Shown: piece by piece, positions 33,892-44,951 of the stretch
Position numbering within the stretch: the stretch's first letter is position 1
Layout: every line of letters starts with the position of its first letter
DNA from: Candidula unifasciata
Taxonomy: Eukaryota; Mollusca; Gastropoda; Stylommatophora; Geomitridae
Reading direction: 5' to 3'
DNA: 64,000 nucleotides
Assembly: GCA_905116865.2 (NCBI GenBank)
Contig: CAJHNH020002531.1
Span: 40,309-104,308 of the forward strand
Made by a program: the position numbers and the translations under genes
Notes under the pieces: generated by a model
Databases searched by the model: none
Told to the model about the DNA's origin: nothing
Seen by the model: only the letters and a program-made list of their open reading frames with translations

Positions 33892-35192
33892 GTCCTTAGC
33901 AGTGTTGCCACTTTTCTTTGACAAAAAATATCCAAAACGGTGTCGAAAAATATCTAAAAAGATCTAAATCTGCGTAGAAAAGATCTAGAAAAAATATCCA
34001 AATTGAAAAAGTCAAAAATTACATAGCTTTTGTTATGACTTACCCTACATAATCATGTCCTCACCTTCATAAACTTAGCTTGGATAATGAAGTTGAAGCT
34101 TCAGATCCAAAATGACCCTGGTATGCTTTAGCTGTTCAAATTTCTTTATAAGTGGAACAGTAGGCTTACTTCTCTAGTCTCATTAGACCGAAATGTAATG
34201 GCACGATAGCATTTAAGAGACAAATGATTTGGAAAACCAGTAAAGTGTTTCAGCAAAAAGGTATTCCAAATTCCTTGGTAAATATTTAGATGAAGCATGT
34301 GATAATGCTAGCTGCAATGAATGACGCATACATTTTATAAGTATTAACAATGGGTTAGCTTCCTTCAACTTGGCATAAACGCCGTTGTTTATACCAACCA
34401 TCACTGAGGCATTATCAGTACCAATTACAGCCAAATTCTTCAAGCCTAACTGTGCTGATTAAAAGGTCCTTCAGTTCCTTAACTATACTTTCTACATCAC
34501 ACTTTTCAAATTAAACTAATCCAAGATTTTTTACAAATCGATCAAATGGTCACAGTTTGAAAATTGCGCAGTGACAAATTAAAAACATTCCGACTGATAC
34601 TTCAACTTTTGATGATTCATTTATCAGTATAGTTCGGAAAACAGATGTCAGCGGTGTAATATCTTTAAATGAAACTGCAGTTTTATGCTTTTTTTAGTCT
34701 CTGCATGACTCTTTGAGTTTTGTATTGTCGCTTTAATTTCATACTTGCAGTACTTACAACAAGCTTTGGTTATATACCCAGTTTTTAATTTTGTCATCAT
34801 GCAACCACTCTTTCCAAATTTTTTGCTCATACTTTACTTTTGGCATGTTGAAAGGTTTTCTCAAAGTGAAAGCCACATAAGAAATTGAGCAATTATTTTT
34901 TTAAATCACATGAAAAAGAAACGCAAAGTCAGCACAGTGAGGATACGGTTGAAACAGTTAGTATGATTTACGCGCATTTTTATTAATCAGTACCGGGGCT
35001 GCCAGATATTTATTTTACACAGTAATTATTAAATTGACAATGAAAGAAAAAAAAATCTATAAAATATCTAACTCCAAATGAAAAGTTCTAGAAAAATATT
35101 TACGATCTAAACGTCAAAAACAGTATCTAAATGCAATGAAAAAGATCTAAATTTGGATATAAAAGATCCAAAGTGGCAACACTGGTCCTTAG
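33892..35192 (-). mobile_element. hAT-superfamily DNA transposon, internally deleted, perfect 8-bp target duplication
   Basis: Element 33900-35184 (1285 bp) has 15-bp perfect terminal inverted repeats, CAGTGTTGCCACTTT at the left and its reverse complement at the right. It is flanked by GTCCTTAG at 33892-33899 and 35185-35192. An 8-bp target duplication, CAGTGTTGCCA-type ends and subterminal 'atatctaaa/gatctaaa' motifs are hallmarks of hAT elements. The transposase remnant is on the minus strand. The length is well below that of autonomous members, so it is non-autonomous. Inserted in angiomotin intron 4. Confidence 0.92.
34213..34830 (-). pseudogene. hAT transposase remnant
   Basis: Minus strand 34830-34648 gives a Cys/His zinc-finger-like N-terminus (C..YCKYEI....., then H...KK), resembling the BED finger of hAT transposases. 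34443-34213 gives 'IGTDNASVMVGINNGVYAKL' followed by 'CMRHSLQLALSHA' and 'LEYLFAETLYWF', the hAT RNase H-like core with the conserved C-x2-H motif. The two blocks are in separate frames with stops between, and the C-terminal dimerisation domain is missing. Not functional. Confidence 0.85.
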
Positions 35193-36129
35193 TGTCTGCT
35201 GGTTGCTGGGCCACCTGTACACGGTGGGCTACAGGAGTGGGTGGCTTCTCCCCCGTCTGTCGTCAAGTGTAGCCACTTCGTTATGTCCATCTGTCGGAAG
35301 TTGGGAAATTCGGATGCGCATGTCGGACCCTCCGTGAAATGAGTATTATCTATTTTGTGGCACACGAGGTCAGACAGAGGCTCCTTGGCCTTCCCCTGAC
35401 AAAGAAAATTGCAACTCACCGGCATTTTGATATCTTAAATAAAAAAAGAGGGGGGGGGGAGAGAACTTGAGGTCGTAGAAAAATGTTACAAACAAACAGT
35501 ATATTGATTAGTACACATAGAAAGAAGTAGAAAGTTGGAAGCACACAATAGAACAGTCGAAAGCTGTAGTTATCCTGTCGAGAATCGAACTCGTCACCTA
35601 CAGATGACGAATGCGCATCGCTTTGGAAAAAGTCTACTGTGTCTACTTAGTTGTCTTCCCCTGACACAGTTACCTTCCACCTTTCCATCTAACCTTGAAC
35701 GCCTGGTTATTCTCTGTTTGTTAAGACGTCTTTCCTCTCGCTTGTCTGTTTCTGTTTATCTCTATTTACCCTGTATCTGCTAAATGCCTGCATATCTGAT
35801 TGATTCGGTCGTCCATTGTAATGTTGTATGCGCCGTACCAGCGGCGGGGTGCCCACTATCGCACTCAAGACCGGATCCACCAGTCAGTTATTCAACACGC
35901 AGCGTTGATAGTTGGTACCAGTGACTCACTCAGCTGGAATGTGTCGGCGAAAGTCGGCATTGCACATGGGTAATATTGCAACGCAGAGCTCCCCCAACCT
36001 GCTGCATTTAGGACTGTTGAATATATGGGGATATTTTCATAAACAGATCGACATATGATGAGGATATGTGATCTTCTCAGTCTTTTCACAGCTTTCTACC
36101 TTCCTATCTCTTCCCCTGTTTCCTCTCTT
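35193..36129. other. Intron 4, no gene called
   Basis: The minus strand at 35425-35189 is open for 78 codons, but an ATGCCGGTGAGT context at its start looks like a splice donor rather than a plain start. A reversed B-box-like word lies near 35579-35591. Nothing certain. Confidence 0.35.
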
Positions 36130-36134
36130 CCCCC

Positions 36135-36137
<3 letters not shown>

Positions 36138-36197
<60 letters not shown>

Positions 36198-36198
36198 A
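36138..36198 (+). repeat. (CT)n microsatellite
   Basis: About 60 bases of CT repeat with minor interruptions, just before a tRNA-like SINE. Confidence 0.9.
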
Positions 36199-36227
36199 TG
36201 CATTCAGGTGCATAAACATATATACAA

Positions 36228-36490
36228 GGTCTCCGTGGCCAAGTAGTCCAGCCGTGAACTTCTCGCTCGGAAGCTCCTGGGTACTTTTATCGGTTGTCTC
36301 GTTCGGTTCACGAGTGCCCTTTTTATGGAGATCCCAGGCCATCGTCGCGGAGCTGTGAAGCTCGTGCTTTGTACGACGCTGTCAGCAAGCGGCAAAGCGT
36401 TATATGGAGAGAGACTGAGCCTATGGAATAAAACGCAGCGAAATGAAGTCGACCCTGTCACCTTTAACCTATAAGTAGTTATAATTGGAA
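36228..36490 (+). repeat. tRNA-derived SINE, family M copy 2
   Basis: Starts 'ggtctccgtggccaagtagtcca', an A-box-like region, with a B-box-like 'ggttcacgagtgcc' about 60 bases later, the spacing of an RNA polymerase III internal promoter. The 3' half matches 9855-10010 ('atggaataaaacgcag'). Confidence 0.65.
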
Positions 36491-37049
36491 GCAGGTTGGA
36501 TATAACTAGGGCAAGCCGCGACAACCCAGCAGGTAAATCACTGTCGGTGTTGTGTGCTTTTTGTTTTCACACTGACACGCAGGATGACAGGGTCGCTTTC
36601 AGTGGGTCGGTCACACATGACGTTACAGCGGAACTAATTATGTCAGTCTACTTCTCGCTGTTTGGAGAAAAGTCTTGAGCTTTGCAAGCTCTCTCTGTGA
36701 CTCAGTGAGTATGCCCAGGAAGATAGAGATGGGCAGGTCCGAAGACAGTAGTTTGAAGTCTCCCAGTCGGTTGAGACATATATGCTGACATATATTAGTT
36801 TTTGTGCCAGGGCACACAGGCATGCAGGACTATGCTGATATGCGGAATGCTGTAGGAATAGTTAGACGTTTGTGAAAACTGACTGTGAATCTGCAACCAT
36901 GACCACACTGCAAAAACTGCATGTTAAAAGAAGTGTGACCAGACAAGATCCCTGACCAGGAAGCCAGGGAAGAATAAGAAACCAACACAGAATTGGTTCA
37001 TCAGCGGCTACACACTGCAGGATTTGTTGAGTTGATTCATGAACAGACA
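36491..37049. other. Intron 4, no gene recognised
   Basis: No repeat copy or coding block seen. Confidence 0.35.
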
Positions 37050-37400
37050 TCACAGCACTCAGGGCATTCCCGTAAGTGCTCCGTCCCCATCTTCAGCAGC
37101 CATCGCAGTTTCAGTACCAATAGTGCTGGTGGTAGTCTGAATATACGCCCGTCATTCCCTTCTCTAAGCGTCGAGTTTTGGCCAGATCTGCTCTTCACTC
37201 CTAGCTGGGTCATTTTCACCAGACTGTTGATCCATTTGCTCCTCCGAATTGTACACATGCTCCCATAAAGGCTTTGACCAGGTCTGCCTCGTCATGCATC
37301 AGTATTCCAGTTGTGCAGAGCCAGCAAGTCAGTTTAACTGTTCATTTCCCAACACACTGGCACACCCTGGAGAAAAGATCCAGACAGTGCTGCTCATCCA
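37050..37400 (+). repeat. Dispersed repeat family A, copy 3
   Basis: 'actcagggcattcccgtaagtgctc', 'catcttcagcag', 'gttttggccagat', 'cccaacacactggcaca'. Matches 53090-53420 on the same strand. Confidence 0.75.
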
Positions 37401-37819
37401 TGACCTCCAAAGCGAAGCATGCCTTTCCTCAGCATCATATTCTCTTACCAGCAGAAAGCTGCGGTGACTGCCTGCACCTCAATTCTTAAGCTGAACTCTG
37501 TGGTATCATATGCTAGGCATCAAATGTCAACCATTAGCTTTTGCTTTTACATTACTGGATGTTGCAGAACTAGCCTCAGCATTTTCCGGCTGTTTCTGCT
37601 TTTACTAGGCAATTTGACATTCACTGGGTTGACTTACTACCAGATGGTCAGTTTTCAGTACCACCGTCTAAACCAACACATGGCGACCTGCAGCTGGGTT
37701 CGAACCTGGCACTTCAGCATTACAAAGTGCATTTGCTTCGGCATTACAAAGTGCATTTGCAGTGCCTAGGCGACAAAAAGTTGGTAAACATCCTGCTCTT
37801 AGTTGCTCATTATCCATAG
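37401..37819. other. Intron 4; B-box-like word, no gene
   Basis: 'ctgggttcgaacctgg' at 37693-37708 fits a tRNA B-box. No cloverleaf or A-box partner could be placed, so no tRNA is called. A 23-base direct repeat ('gcattacaaagtgcatttgc') sits beside it. Confidence 0.4.
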
Positions 37820-37962
37820 TTAACTCTTTGAGTCCCGAGTAACGCATCATACGTTCATAGATTCCTACCTAGAAGCCCAAAGAACGCATGATGCGCTGAT
37901 TTTATGACTCTCTTTAATACCCCTGGGCCTGTGGGCAAAACCCCCTGGGACTCAAAGGTTAA
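37820..37962. mobile_element. TTAA-flanked MITE (piggyBac-like target)
   Basis: TTAA at 37820-37823 and 37959-37962 bracket inverted ends CTCTTTGAGTCCC and GGGACTCAAAGG. Internal words 'cgcatcatacgttc' and 'cgcatgatgcg' are near-palindromic. TTAA duplication with CC(Y)TTTG-type ends is typical of piggyBac-derived MITEs. A diverged reverse copy lies at about 23110-23200. Confidence 0.75.
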
Positions 37963-38223
37963 TTAAATGGGACCTGTATTGGCTAGTGTCAAAAATAACA
38001 TTGCGTTAAAGAAAAAAGGAATAATAGTTTTAATAAAGCAGATTATTCATTATGACAATGGGAGAACAAACACACAGACTTTAAATGCTTCCCTAACAAT
38101 TTAAATGTTTTGTTTTGCAGTCATTGAAGGTGTCCATTGCTTTAAGGTGTGATACTTTACTGTATTTTACCGTTAGGCATTATTTAGGCGTACTTTTTTT
38201 TTAAAAGCATTCACAGCGGTAAA

Positions 38224-38345
38224 CTCTTGCGAAAAAGGTCTAGTTGTTCGTCCACATCTGGACCTTAGTCTTATTCCAGCGCTTGAGTTTTGCATTCACA
38301 TCCATTTTACATATCTGCCTTATTTGTAAACAAATTGTTGGTTTC
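38224..38345 (-). repeat. SINE-like repeat family F, reverse fragment
   Basis: 'ctagttgttcgtccacatctgga', 'ttgagttttgcattcacatcc' and 'atctgccttatttgta' are the reverse of the family F 3' half. Confidence 0.65.
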
Positions 38346-38543
38346 TTGTCACTCAAGCAGACACACTCTCACTTTGAATGAAATTACCAGCAGTTAGTTG
38401 TCTTTTAGGCTCTTTTTGGGAGGAGGGGGAGGGAACACTACTTTTAACTGTCTTGTCAAAATGGAGTCCAGGGGCACACACGGGGAACCCAAAAAGAAAA
38501 GACTTATAACCATTAGTAACCTGTGGTGTTATTGTTTGTACAG

Positions 38544-38636
38544 GTTCTAGTCATATTTCCGGACCTGCCTCTGATGCAGATTACAGATTCCATATAGCAG
38601 AGAAAGATGCAATGATTTCCAAGCTCTTGTCTCACA
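38544..38636 (+). CDS. AMOT: Angiomotin-like exon 5
   Basis: Acceptor TTTGTACAG ends at 38543; donor CACA|GTGAGT at 38637. 93 bases: Gly 486 completed, residues 487-516, one base over. Encodes GSSHISGPASDADYRFHIAE followed by KDAMISKLLSH. The first part is a flexible Gly/Ser linker, the second rejoins the helix. Conservation to vertebrates is weaker here than in the flanking exons; splice sites and phases are unambiguous. The preceding intron is 11.5 kb, the largest in the gene. Confidence 0.85.
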
Positions 38637-38679
38637 GTGAGTTCTGCAGTCTGACTGTGGTTGTTAGTTTTGATGAGTG

Positions 38680-39728
38680 TCTGCTGTTTGTTGATGTCAG
38701 CATGTTTATTAGTGGATGCTGTTTAGTGATGTCAGCTTGTACATTAGTCAGTGATGTTTATTGATGTCAGCTTGTTCATTAGTGGATGATTTTTGATAAT
38801 GGCAACTTGTTCATTAGTGGATGCTGTTTGTTGATGTTAGCTTGTTCATTAGTGGATGCTGTTTGTTGATGTCAGCTTGTTCATTTGTGGATGCTGTTTG
38901 TTGATGTCAACTTGTTCATTAGTGGATGCTGTTTGTTGATGTCAACTTGTTTATTAGTGGATGCTGTTTGTTGATATCAGCTTGTTCATTAGTGGATGCT
39001 ATTTGTTGATGTCAACTTGTTTATTAGTGGATTCTGTTTGTTGATGTCAACTTGTTTATTAGTGGATTCTGTTTGTTGATGTCAGCTTGTTTATTAGTGG
39101 ATGCTGTTTGTTGATGTTAGCTTGTTCATTAGTGGATGCTGTTTGTTGATGTCAACTTGTTTGTTAGTGGATGCTGTTTGTTGTCAACTTGTTTGTTAGT
39201 GGATGCTGTTTGTTGTCAACTTGTTTGTTAGTGGATGCTGTTTGTTGATGTCAACTTGTTTGTTAGTGGATGCTGTTTGTTGTCAACTTGTTTGTTAGTG
39301 GATGCTGTTTGTTGATGTCAACTTGTTTGTTAGTGGATGCTGTTTGTTGATGTCAGCATGTTTTTTAGTGGATGCTGTTTGTTTATGTCAACTTGTTCAT
39401 TAGTGGATTCTGTTTGTTAATGTCAGCTTATTTGTTAGTGGATGCTGTTTGTTGATGTCAGCTTGTTTATTAGTGGATGCTGTTTGTTGATGTCAGCATG
39501 TTTTTTAGTGGATGCTGTTTGTTGATGTCAACTTGTTTGTTAGTGGATGCTGTTTGTTGATGTCAACTTGTTTGTTAGTGGATGCTGTTTGTTGTCAACT
39601 TGTTTGTTAGTGGATGCTGTTTGTTGATGTCAACTTGTTTGTTAGTGGATGCTGTTTGTTGATGTCAACTTGTTTGTTAATGGATGTTGTTTGTTGATGT
39701 CAACTTGTTTGTTAGTGGATGCTGTTTC
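38680..39728 (+). repeat. 35-bp minisatellite, about 30 units
   Basis: Unit 'gtttgttgatgtcaacttgtttgttagtggatgct' (35 bp), with a 32-bp variant lacking 'gat' that clusters at 39175-39300 and 39590. Begins about 45 bases after the exon 5 donor. Confidence 0.95.
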
Positions 39729-39847
39729 ATCACTTTATTTCATCTGTAATATTTTATACCTAGGTGTCTTTTTAGTGTCTGGTTTTGCCTGATGCCTTTG
39801 TTAGTTTTGCCAGGTACAGATTGAACTGTCGTTACCTCCCTTATTTC

Positions 39848-40060
<213 letters not shown>

Positions 40061-40730
40061 ATTGTCATTCTCGGCTCTGTCCTCATTCCTCTCACTCACA
40101 CTGTCCTTCTGTTTTGACTCTGTCCCTCACTGTCCTTTTCCTGCTGCCATCACTGTTTCACATTTTCTTTCTCGCACTCTTCACCATGTCTACCTCTTAA
40201 TGTCTCACTTTATCTTCCTCACTCACCATGTCTCTGTATCTGTGTGTTTCTGCTAGTTACATCTAAATTACTATCTTTTTTTCCCCTATCACTGCTTCCC
40301 CTGACATCCTCCACCCCCTTTTTTGTCTCTCCACATATGTATCACTTGTGCTTCTGTCATGTAATTTTTTCCAATGCCTGACTTTTTTGTTGTTGGGGGG
40401 GGGGGGGTCTCCTTTACTTCTCACCTTCTTTCTGCCCCCTCTCTCCCCTTCCCCATTTTCCTGTCTCTCGCTCTATTCTTGCATCTCCACAGTCTCTTCT
40501 ATCACTCTACTGTTCTGTCATACACCGTCTTGCATTGCCTGGTCTTTTTTTCCCCCTTCCCTTCCATTCTCCCTATCCCCTCCCCATTTCCCTTAAACCT
40601 CCATCTTCATTGACACTTTCATTGAGCCGCATATTTAAATCATCTGCACTCATTCGTTCTATCTGTAAATGATCATAATCTCTTGTAAGTCACTACATTT
40701 GTATGTTATTTTTTGTTTTGTTTTCTGAAG
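40061..40730. other. Pyrimidine-rich end of intron 5
   Basis: C- and T-rich on the + strand, with a G run at 40396-40407. No gene. It leads into the exon 6 acceptor. Confidence 0.6.
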
Positions 40731-40876
40731 ACCAAGAACTGTCCTTGGTGCGAGACAGACTGGAAGAAGAGAACTCCCAGCTGAGTATGTCTATAGCTGA
40801 ACACAGAGCCCATGTAGAAATTTTAGAAAATGCCTTGCTCAATGCCCAGAGTAGGTTTCTGGCCATGGAAGAAGGG
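40731..40876 (+). CDS. AMOT: Angiomotin-like exon 6, coiled coil
   Basis: Acceptor TTTTCTGAAG ends at 40730; donor GGG|GTAAGT at 40877. 146 bases; completes Asn 517, then residues 518-565, phase 0. 'QELSLVRDRLEEENSQLSMS' and 'EHRAHVEILENALLNAQSRF' align with the vertebrate block 'DQRRHIEIRDQALSNAQAK'. Heptad-rich. Confidence 0.94.
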
Positions 40877-40929
40877 GTAAGTAGGCTCTCTTTGCTTTGG
40901 TCTGCATGGTTTGTGTTGTGTTAGTGAAG

Positions 40930-41090
40930 CAATTTTTCTTTTTCTTCTTCTTTTTCTTTTTCTTCTTCTCCTTCTTCTTTTTCTTCTTCTTCTTTTTCTT
41001 CTTTTCTTCTTTTTCTTCTTCTTCTTCTTCATCTTCTTCTTCTCCTTCTCCTCCTTCTTCACCTTCTTCCTCTACTTCTACTGCTACTTC
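40930..41090 (+). repeat. (CTT)n microsatellite
   Basis: Interrupted TTC/TTT tract starting about 55 bases after the exon 6 donor. The Lys/Glu/Arg-rich minus frame across it is not a gene. Confidence 0.95.
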
Positions 41091-41309
41091 CCCTCCTCCT
41101 CCATTTCCTTATGTGCCATTAAACTGTTGAATCATCTGTTTGAGGTGTTTGTTTCATACTATAATGTGACACCTCCAACTTCATCGAGAATTTGTTGACT
41201 AGGTTAATTTCCCAGGTAGTTTTGTGACATGTCGTGACCTATTTGAGTGGTGTTCTCTTTGTCCCCATATCTACTGATGTTCCCCTGGATACCCCCCTCC
41301 AGGGCATTC

Positions 41310-41530
41310 ACGTGTAGACAGGTCAGCCCTCAAGGGAAGGCTGGGGCAGATCATGGGTTTCCCTGGCAACCAAAGTGTCTTCCATAAAATGCAGAGCCAA
41401 CACATAACACTCTGGTACTGAGCTCACCCAAGAAATTATCGCGTCCTGCGTGTGGCTGCTTAACCCCACATCCATATTATGAGCTTTCCTATTGTCAATA
41501 GCCGCTCCCTCCGAAATCACATTTTTCATC
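41310..41530 (+). repeat. Dispersed repeat family B, copy 2
   Basis: Matches 14640-14835: 'gtcagccctcaagggaaggctggggcag', 'cataaaatgcagagcc', 'cacatccatattatgagc'. Confidence 0.7.
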
Positions 41531-42435
41531 GACACCTTTAACATATTGCTTCATCTGGAAACTTAGCAAGACAGTATGGCAAAGCATGCATCTGGCATGG
41601 CGCCCCCTTTTAGGTCCCACACTCTGGCGGGCAGGGGCCAATTTGAACAGGCATGTTAACCTTTATGCCAATTCGTAGGAATTTTTTTGGGGTTGTACAT
41701 TGTTTCTGGGCCATAGGTCATATATCAGACAGATATTTATGCTAAACCAGCACACTGAAAGTGGCAGGTTGTCGTGATGTACCTCAGTGCAGTGATAACA
41801 GTGTTGAGAAACAGCAAGGATTGTACGGAGACAGGATTGTACGGGCAAGGATTGTACGGAGACAGGACTGTTCTGAGTTTCCACCCACAAGAGATGCTGC
41901 GAGCAAACCTCTTGTTGCAGAGCTGCATCTCAGCAGTACAGTTCTTTCCATTTGACAGACATTTTAACCAAGGGTTGTCATGTAGTAGTATGTTCAGCTA
42001 GCAGACTGCACCCATGCTTTGAATGAACTTTGATAGACCTTTTTATCCATGCATTGGGGATGGGCTGATGTGAGGGAAACTGGACACTACATCTCTAAAG
42101 GCCACCAACTCTAAGATCCCCTGCCAGCTTGGTTCAGGTCATAAAGGTTAGCCCTTATCCATGCGGCACGACGAGGACGTGCGGCAGGAGTCTTGCAATA
42201 AAACCATCCCTGATCTGGCTGGCACCCGAGGTGAGGTACAGAGCAGCTCCTTATACACAACACAACAGCCTTATTGTTTGCTCACACCTGTCATCGATAT
42301 CAGGGCCCCACTATTTCTCTAACTATTGTGTTTATATCATTTTGTTTTTACTTTGCAGTAATGTTTTCAATAGCGTTTTCAATGATTTACCATCACCACC
42401 AAGCACCCTGTGAAAATATACTATTTTAATTTCAG
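41531..42435. other. Intron 6, no gene
   Basis: Contains a short local repeat 'ggattgtacgg.agacagg' three times at about 41818-41868. Nothing else recognised. Confidence 0.45.
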
Positions 42436-42588
42436 TACCGGAAAAGGCAGTCACATGCAGACAAAGTTGAGCAGCTACAGAGTGCCCTGAAAGCTCTTCA
42501 GACAGCGTCAGAGAAGCAAGAGAAGAAAGAAAGGGAGCTTCGAATTCATCTGGAGAAGGAGTTGGAAATGTACAGGGCACAGGAGAAG
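42436..42588 (+). CDS. AMOT: Angiomotin-like exon 7, coiled coil
   Basis: Acceptor TAATTTCAG ends at 42435; donor AAG|GTATGT at 42589. 153 bases, 51 codons (566-616), phase 0 on both sides. 'ADKVEQLQSALKALQTASEK' and 'RELRIHLEKELEMYR' align with the vertebrate block '[20 protein letters not shown]' and 'LRTRLERELESL'. This is the best conserved exon of the gene. Confidence 0.95.
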
Positions 42589-42659
42589 GTATGTCTTGTG
42601 TGTTTTATATTGAAAAAGTGCTTTTTTTTTTCTCTCATTGATGTATTGACTATGTTTGC

Positions 42660-43487
42660 TTCTGCTAAAGTATTGAAGATGTTCACAGTATTGCTGAAGT
42701 ATTGAAGATGTTCACTATATTGCTAAAGTATTGAAGATGTTCACTGTATTGCTGAAGTATTGAAGATGTTCACTATATTGCTGAAGTATTGAAGATGTTC
42801 ACTGTATTGCTGAAGTATTGAAGATGTTCACTATATTGCTGAAGTATTGAAGATGTTCACTGTATTGCTGAAGTATTGAAGATGTTCACTATATTGCTGA
42901 AGTATTGAAGATGTTCACTATATTGTTGAAGTATTGAAGATGTTCACTATATTGCTGAAGTATTGAAGATGTTCACTGTATTGCTAAAGTATTGAAGATG
43001 TTCACTGTATTGCTGAAGTATTGAAGATGTTCACAATATTGCTGAAGTATTGAAGATGTTCACTATATTGCTGAAGTATTGAAGATGTTCACTATATTGC
43101 TGAAGTATTGAAGATGTTCACTATATTGCTGAAGTATTGAAGATGTTCACAATATTGCTGAAGTATTGAAGATGTTCACAATATTGCTGAAGTATTGAAG
43201 ATGTTCACTATATTGCTAAATTATTGAAGATGTTCACTATATTGCTGAAGTATTGAAGATGTTCACAATATTGCTGAAGTATTGAAGATGTTCACTATAT
43301 TGCTGAAGTATTGAAGATGTTCACTATATTGCTGAAGTATTGAAGATGTTCACAATATTGCTGAAGTATTGAAGATGTTCACAATATTGCTGAAGTATTG
43401 AAGATGTTCACTATATTGCTGAAGTATTGAAGATGTTCACAATATTGCTGAAGTATTGAAGATGTTCACTATATTGCTGAAGAACAG
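42660..43487 (+). repeat. 29-bp minisatellite, about 28 units
   Basis: Unit 'tattgctgaagtattgaagatgttcacta' (29 bp). Variants at one position (ctgta, ctata, caata) and occasional 'ctaaag'. Begins about 70 bases after the exon 7 donor. Confidence 0.95.
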
Positions 43488-43594
43488 TAAAGGGTGGACC
43501 ATGTCTACTTATAGTAATGTATTAGATTATTTCAGTATACTGCTAAAATATAATAGAGTATTCAACATTTCTGAAAATAGTATAGACCTCTGCA

Positions 43595-43975
43595 AGTATT
43601 GACCATATCTATAAAGTATTGACCATATCTATAAAGTATTGACCATGTCTATAAAGTATTGACCATATCTATAAAGTATTGACCATATCCATAAAGTATT
43701 GACCATATCCATAAAGTATTGACCATATCCATAAAGTATTCACCATATCCATAAAGTATTCACCATATCCATAAAGTATTCACCATATCCATAAAGTATT
43801 GACCATATCCATAAAGTATTCACCATATCCATAAAGTATTGACCATATTCATAAAGTATTGACCATATCCATAAAGTATTGACCATATCCATAAAGTATT
43901 GACCATATCCATAAAGTATTGACCATATCCATAAAGTATTGACCATATCTATAAAGTATTGACTTTGTAAATAAA
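43595..43975 (+). repeat. 20-bp minisatellite, about 19 units
   Basis: Unit 'gaccatatccataaagtatt', with c/g and c/t variants. It follows the 29-bp array in the same intron. Both contain the word 'aagtatt', hinting at a common origin. Confidence 0.95.
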
Positions 43976-44283
43976 GTAGTGACCATGTTCAGTATACTAT
44001 TATAAGTATACTACAGAATTGACCAAATCTGCTAGGTTATTTACTTTGTTTGTTTAGTATTAACCATGTCTATATAGTATTAAAAATGTAGAAAAAACAA
44101 GATGTAATTAATATTCCCTAAAATGAAATTTTTTCCTCTATATAAATTGCAGACTTTTTAGTTAACATATTTTCTTTGGTAGTAAATTAACATTTCTGTA
44201 GATATATTTTTTCGGTTGCTTCATCTTCAGTTTCCTTTGTTCGCTTTTTAACTCTTTTTTTTTTAACTATCTTGAAACAAAAG

Positions 44284-44403
44284 ACTGGCACTGGGAAGAA
44301 GTCTGAGTTGAACAAGGATGATAGTCGAAGCACAGGGATGCTCAAGAAGATGCTGAGTGAGAAGGATGCAAGAATTCTTCAGCTAGAGGCTGATCTAGCA
44401 GGG
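44284..44403 (+). CDS. AMOT: Angiomotin-like exon 8, coiled coil
   Basis: Acceptor AACAAAAG ends at 44283 after a long T tract (44253-44264); donor GGG|GTACGT at 44404. 120 bases, 40 codons (617-656), phase 0 both sides. A Lys/Asp-rich linker followed by 'KMLSEKDARILQLEADLAG', matching the vertebrate 'LREKEERILALEADM'. The acceptor lacks an ideal CAG and sits 19 bases after the tract, the weakest splice site of the gene. The exact first residue is therefore less certain. Confidence 0.88.
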
Positions 44404-44662
44404 GTACGTAACCGAAGTGGTCTGAACATTTGTATTGTTTTCAGAGTAGAATCATTAAGTTGTTGAAGAACCAGCATTTTAGGAAAATGTAATGGTTTCA
44501 GAGTATAAGCTTGTTGTCAGAAAGTAAAAATGCTGTTAGACAATCAGTTTATTGGGTAATGTTGTAAAACAGTTATGTTATCTTTCTCAAATATTGAGAA
44601 ATGGGGGGTGAAATGGTTTGGCCTTCTAGCGAGTATGAATCCAACAGTATATACACATATTC

Positions 44663-44900
44663 AACCATACATACATACATACATACATACATACATACAT
44701 ACATACATACATACATACATACATACATACATACATACATACATACATACATACATACATACATACATACATACATACATACATACATACATACATGCAT
44801 ACACTCATACGTATGTACATACATACACACACACTTACATACATACGCAAACACATGTTTATACACACACATACATACATACATACATACATACATATGT
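44663..44900 (+). repeat. (ACAT)n microsatellite
   Basis: About 33 perfect ACAT units at 44663-44796, then diverged copies. The long His/Thr/Ile and Met/Tyr/Val/Cys frames here are artefacts. Confidence 0.95.
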
Positions 44901-44951
44901 ACATAAATCCTACACTCATACTTACATACATTCACACATATATAATACATA

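Noticed and set aside
35412..35430. Micro-exon on the minus strand (pyrimidine tract, AAG, ATGCCG, GTGAGT)
   Set aside because: Splice-like words on both sides of about 14 bases, but no partner exons or conservation can be shown.
37693..37708. tRNA gene suggested by a perfect B-box (GGTTCGAACC)
   Set aside because: No A-box at the right distance and no cloverleaf; more likely SINE debris.
40823..41062. Lys/Glu/Arg-rich minus-strand frame
   Set aside because: Reverse complement of a CTT microsatellite.
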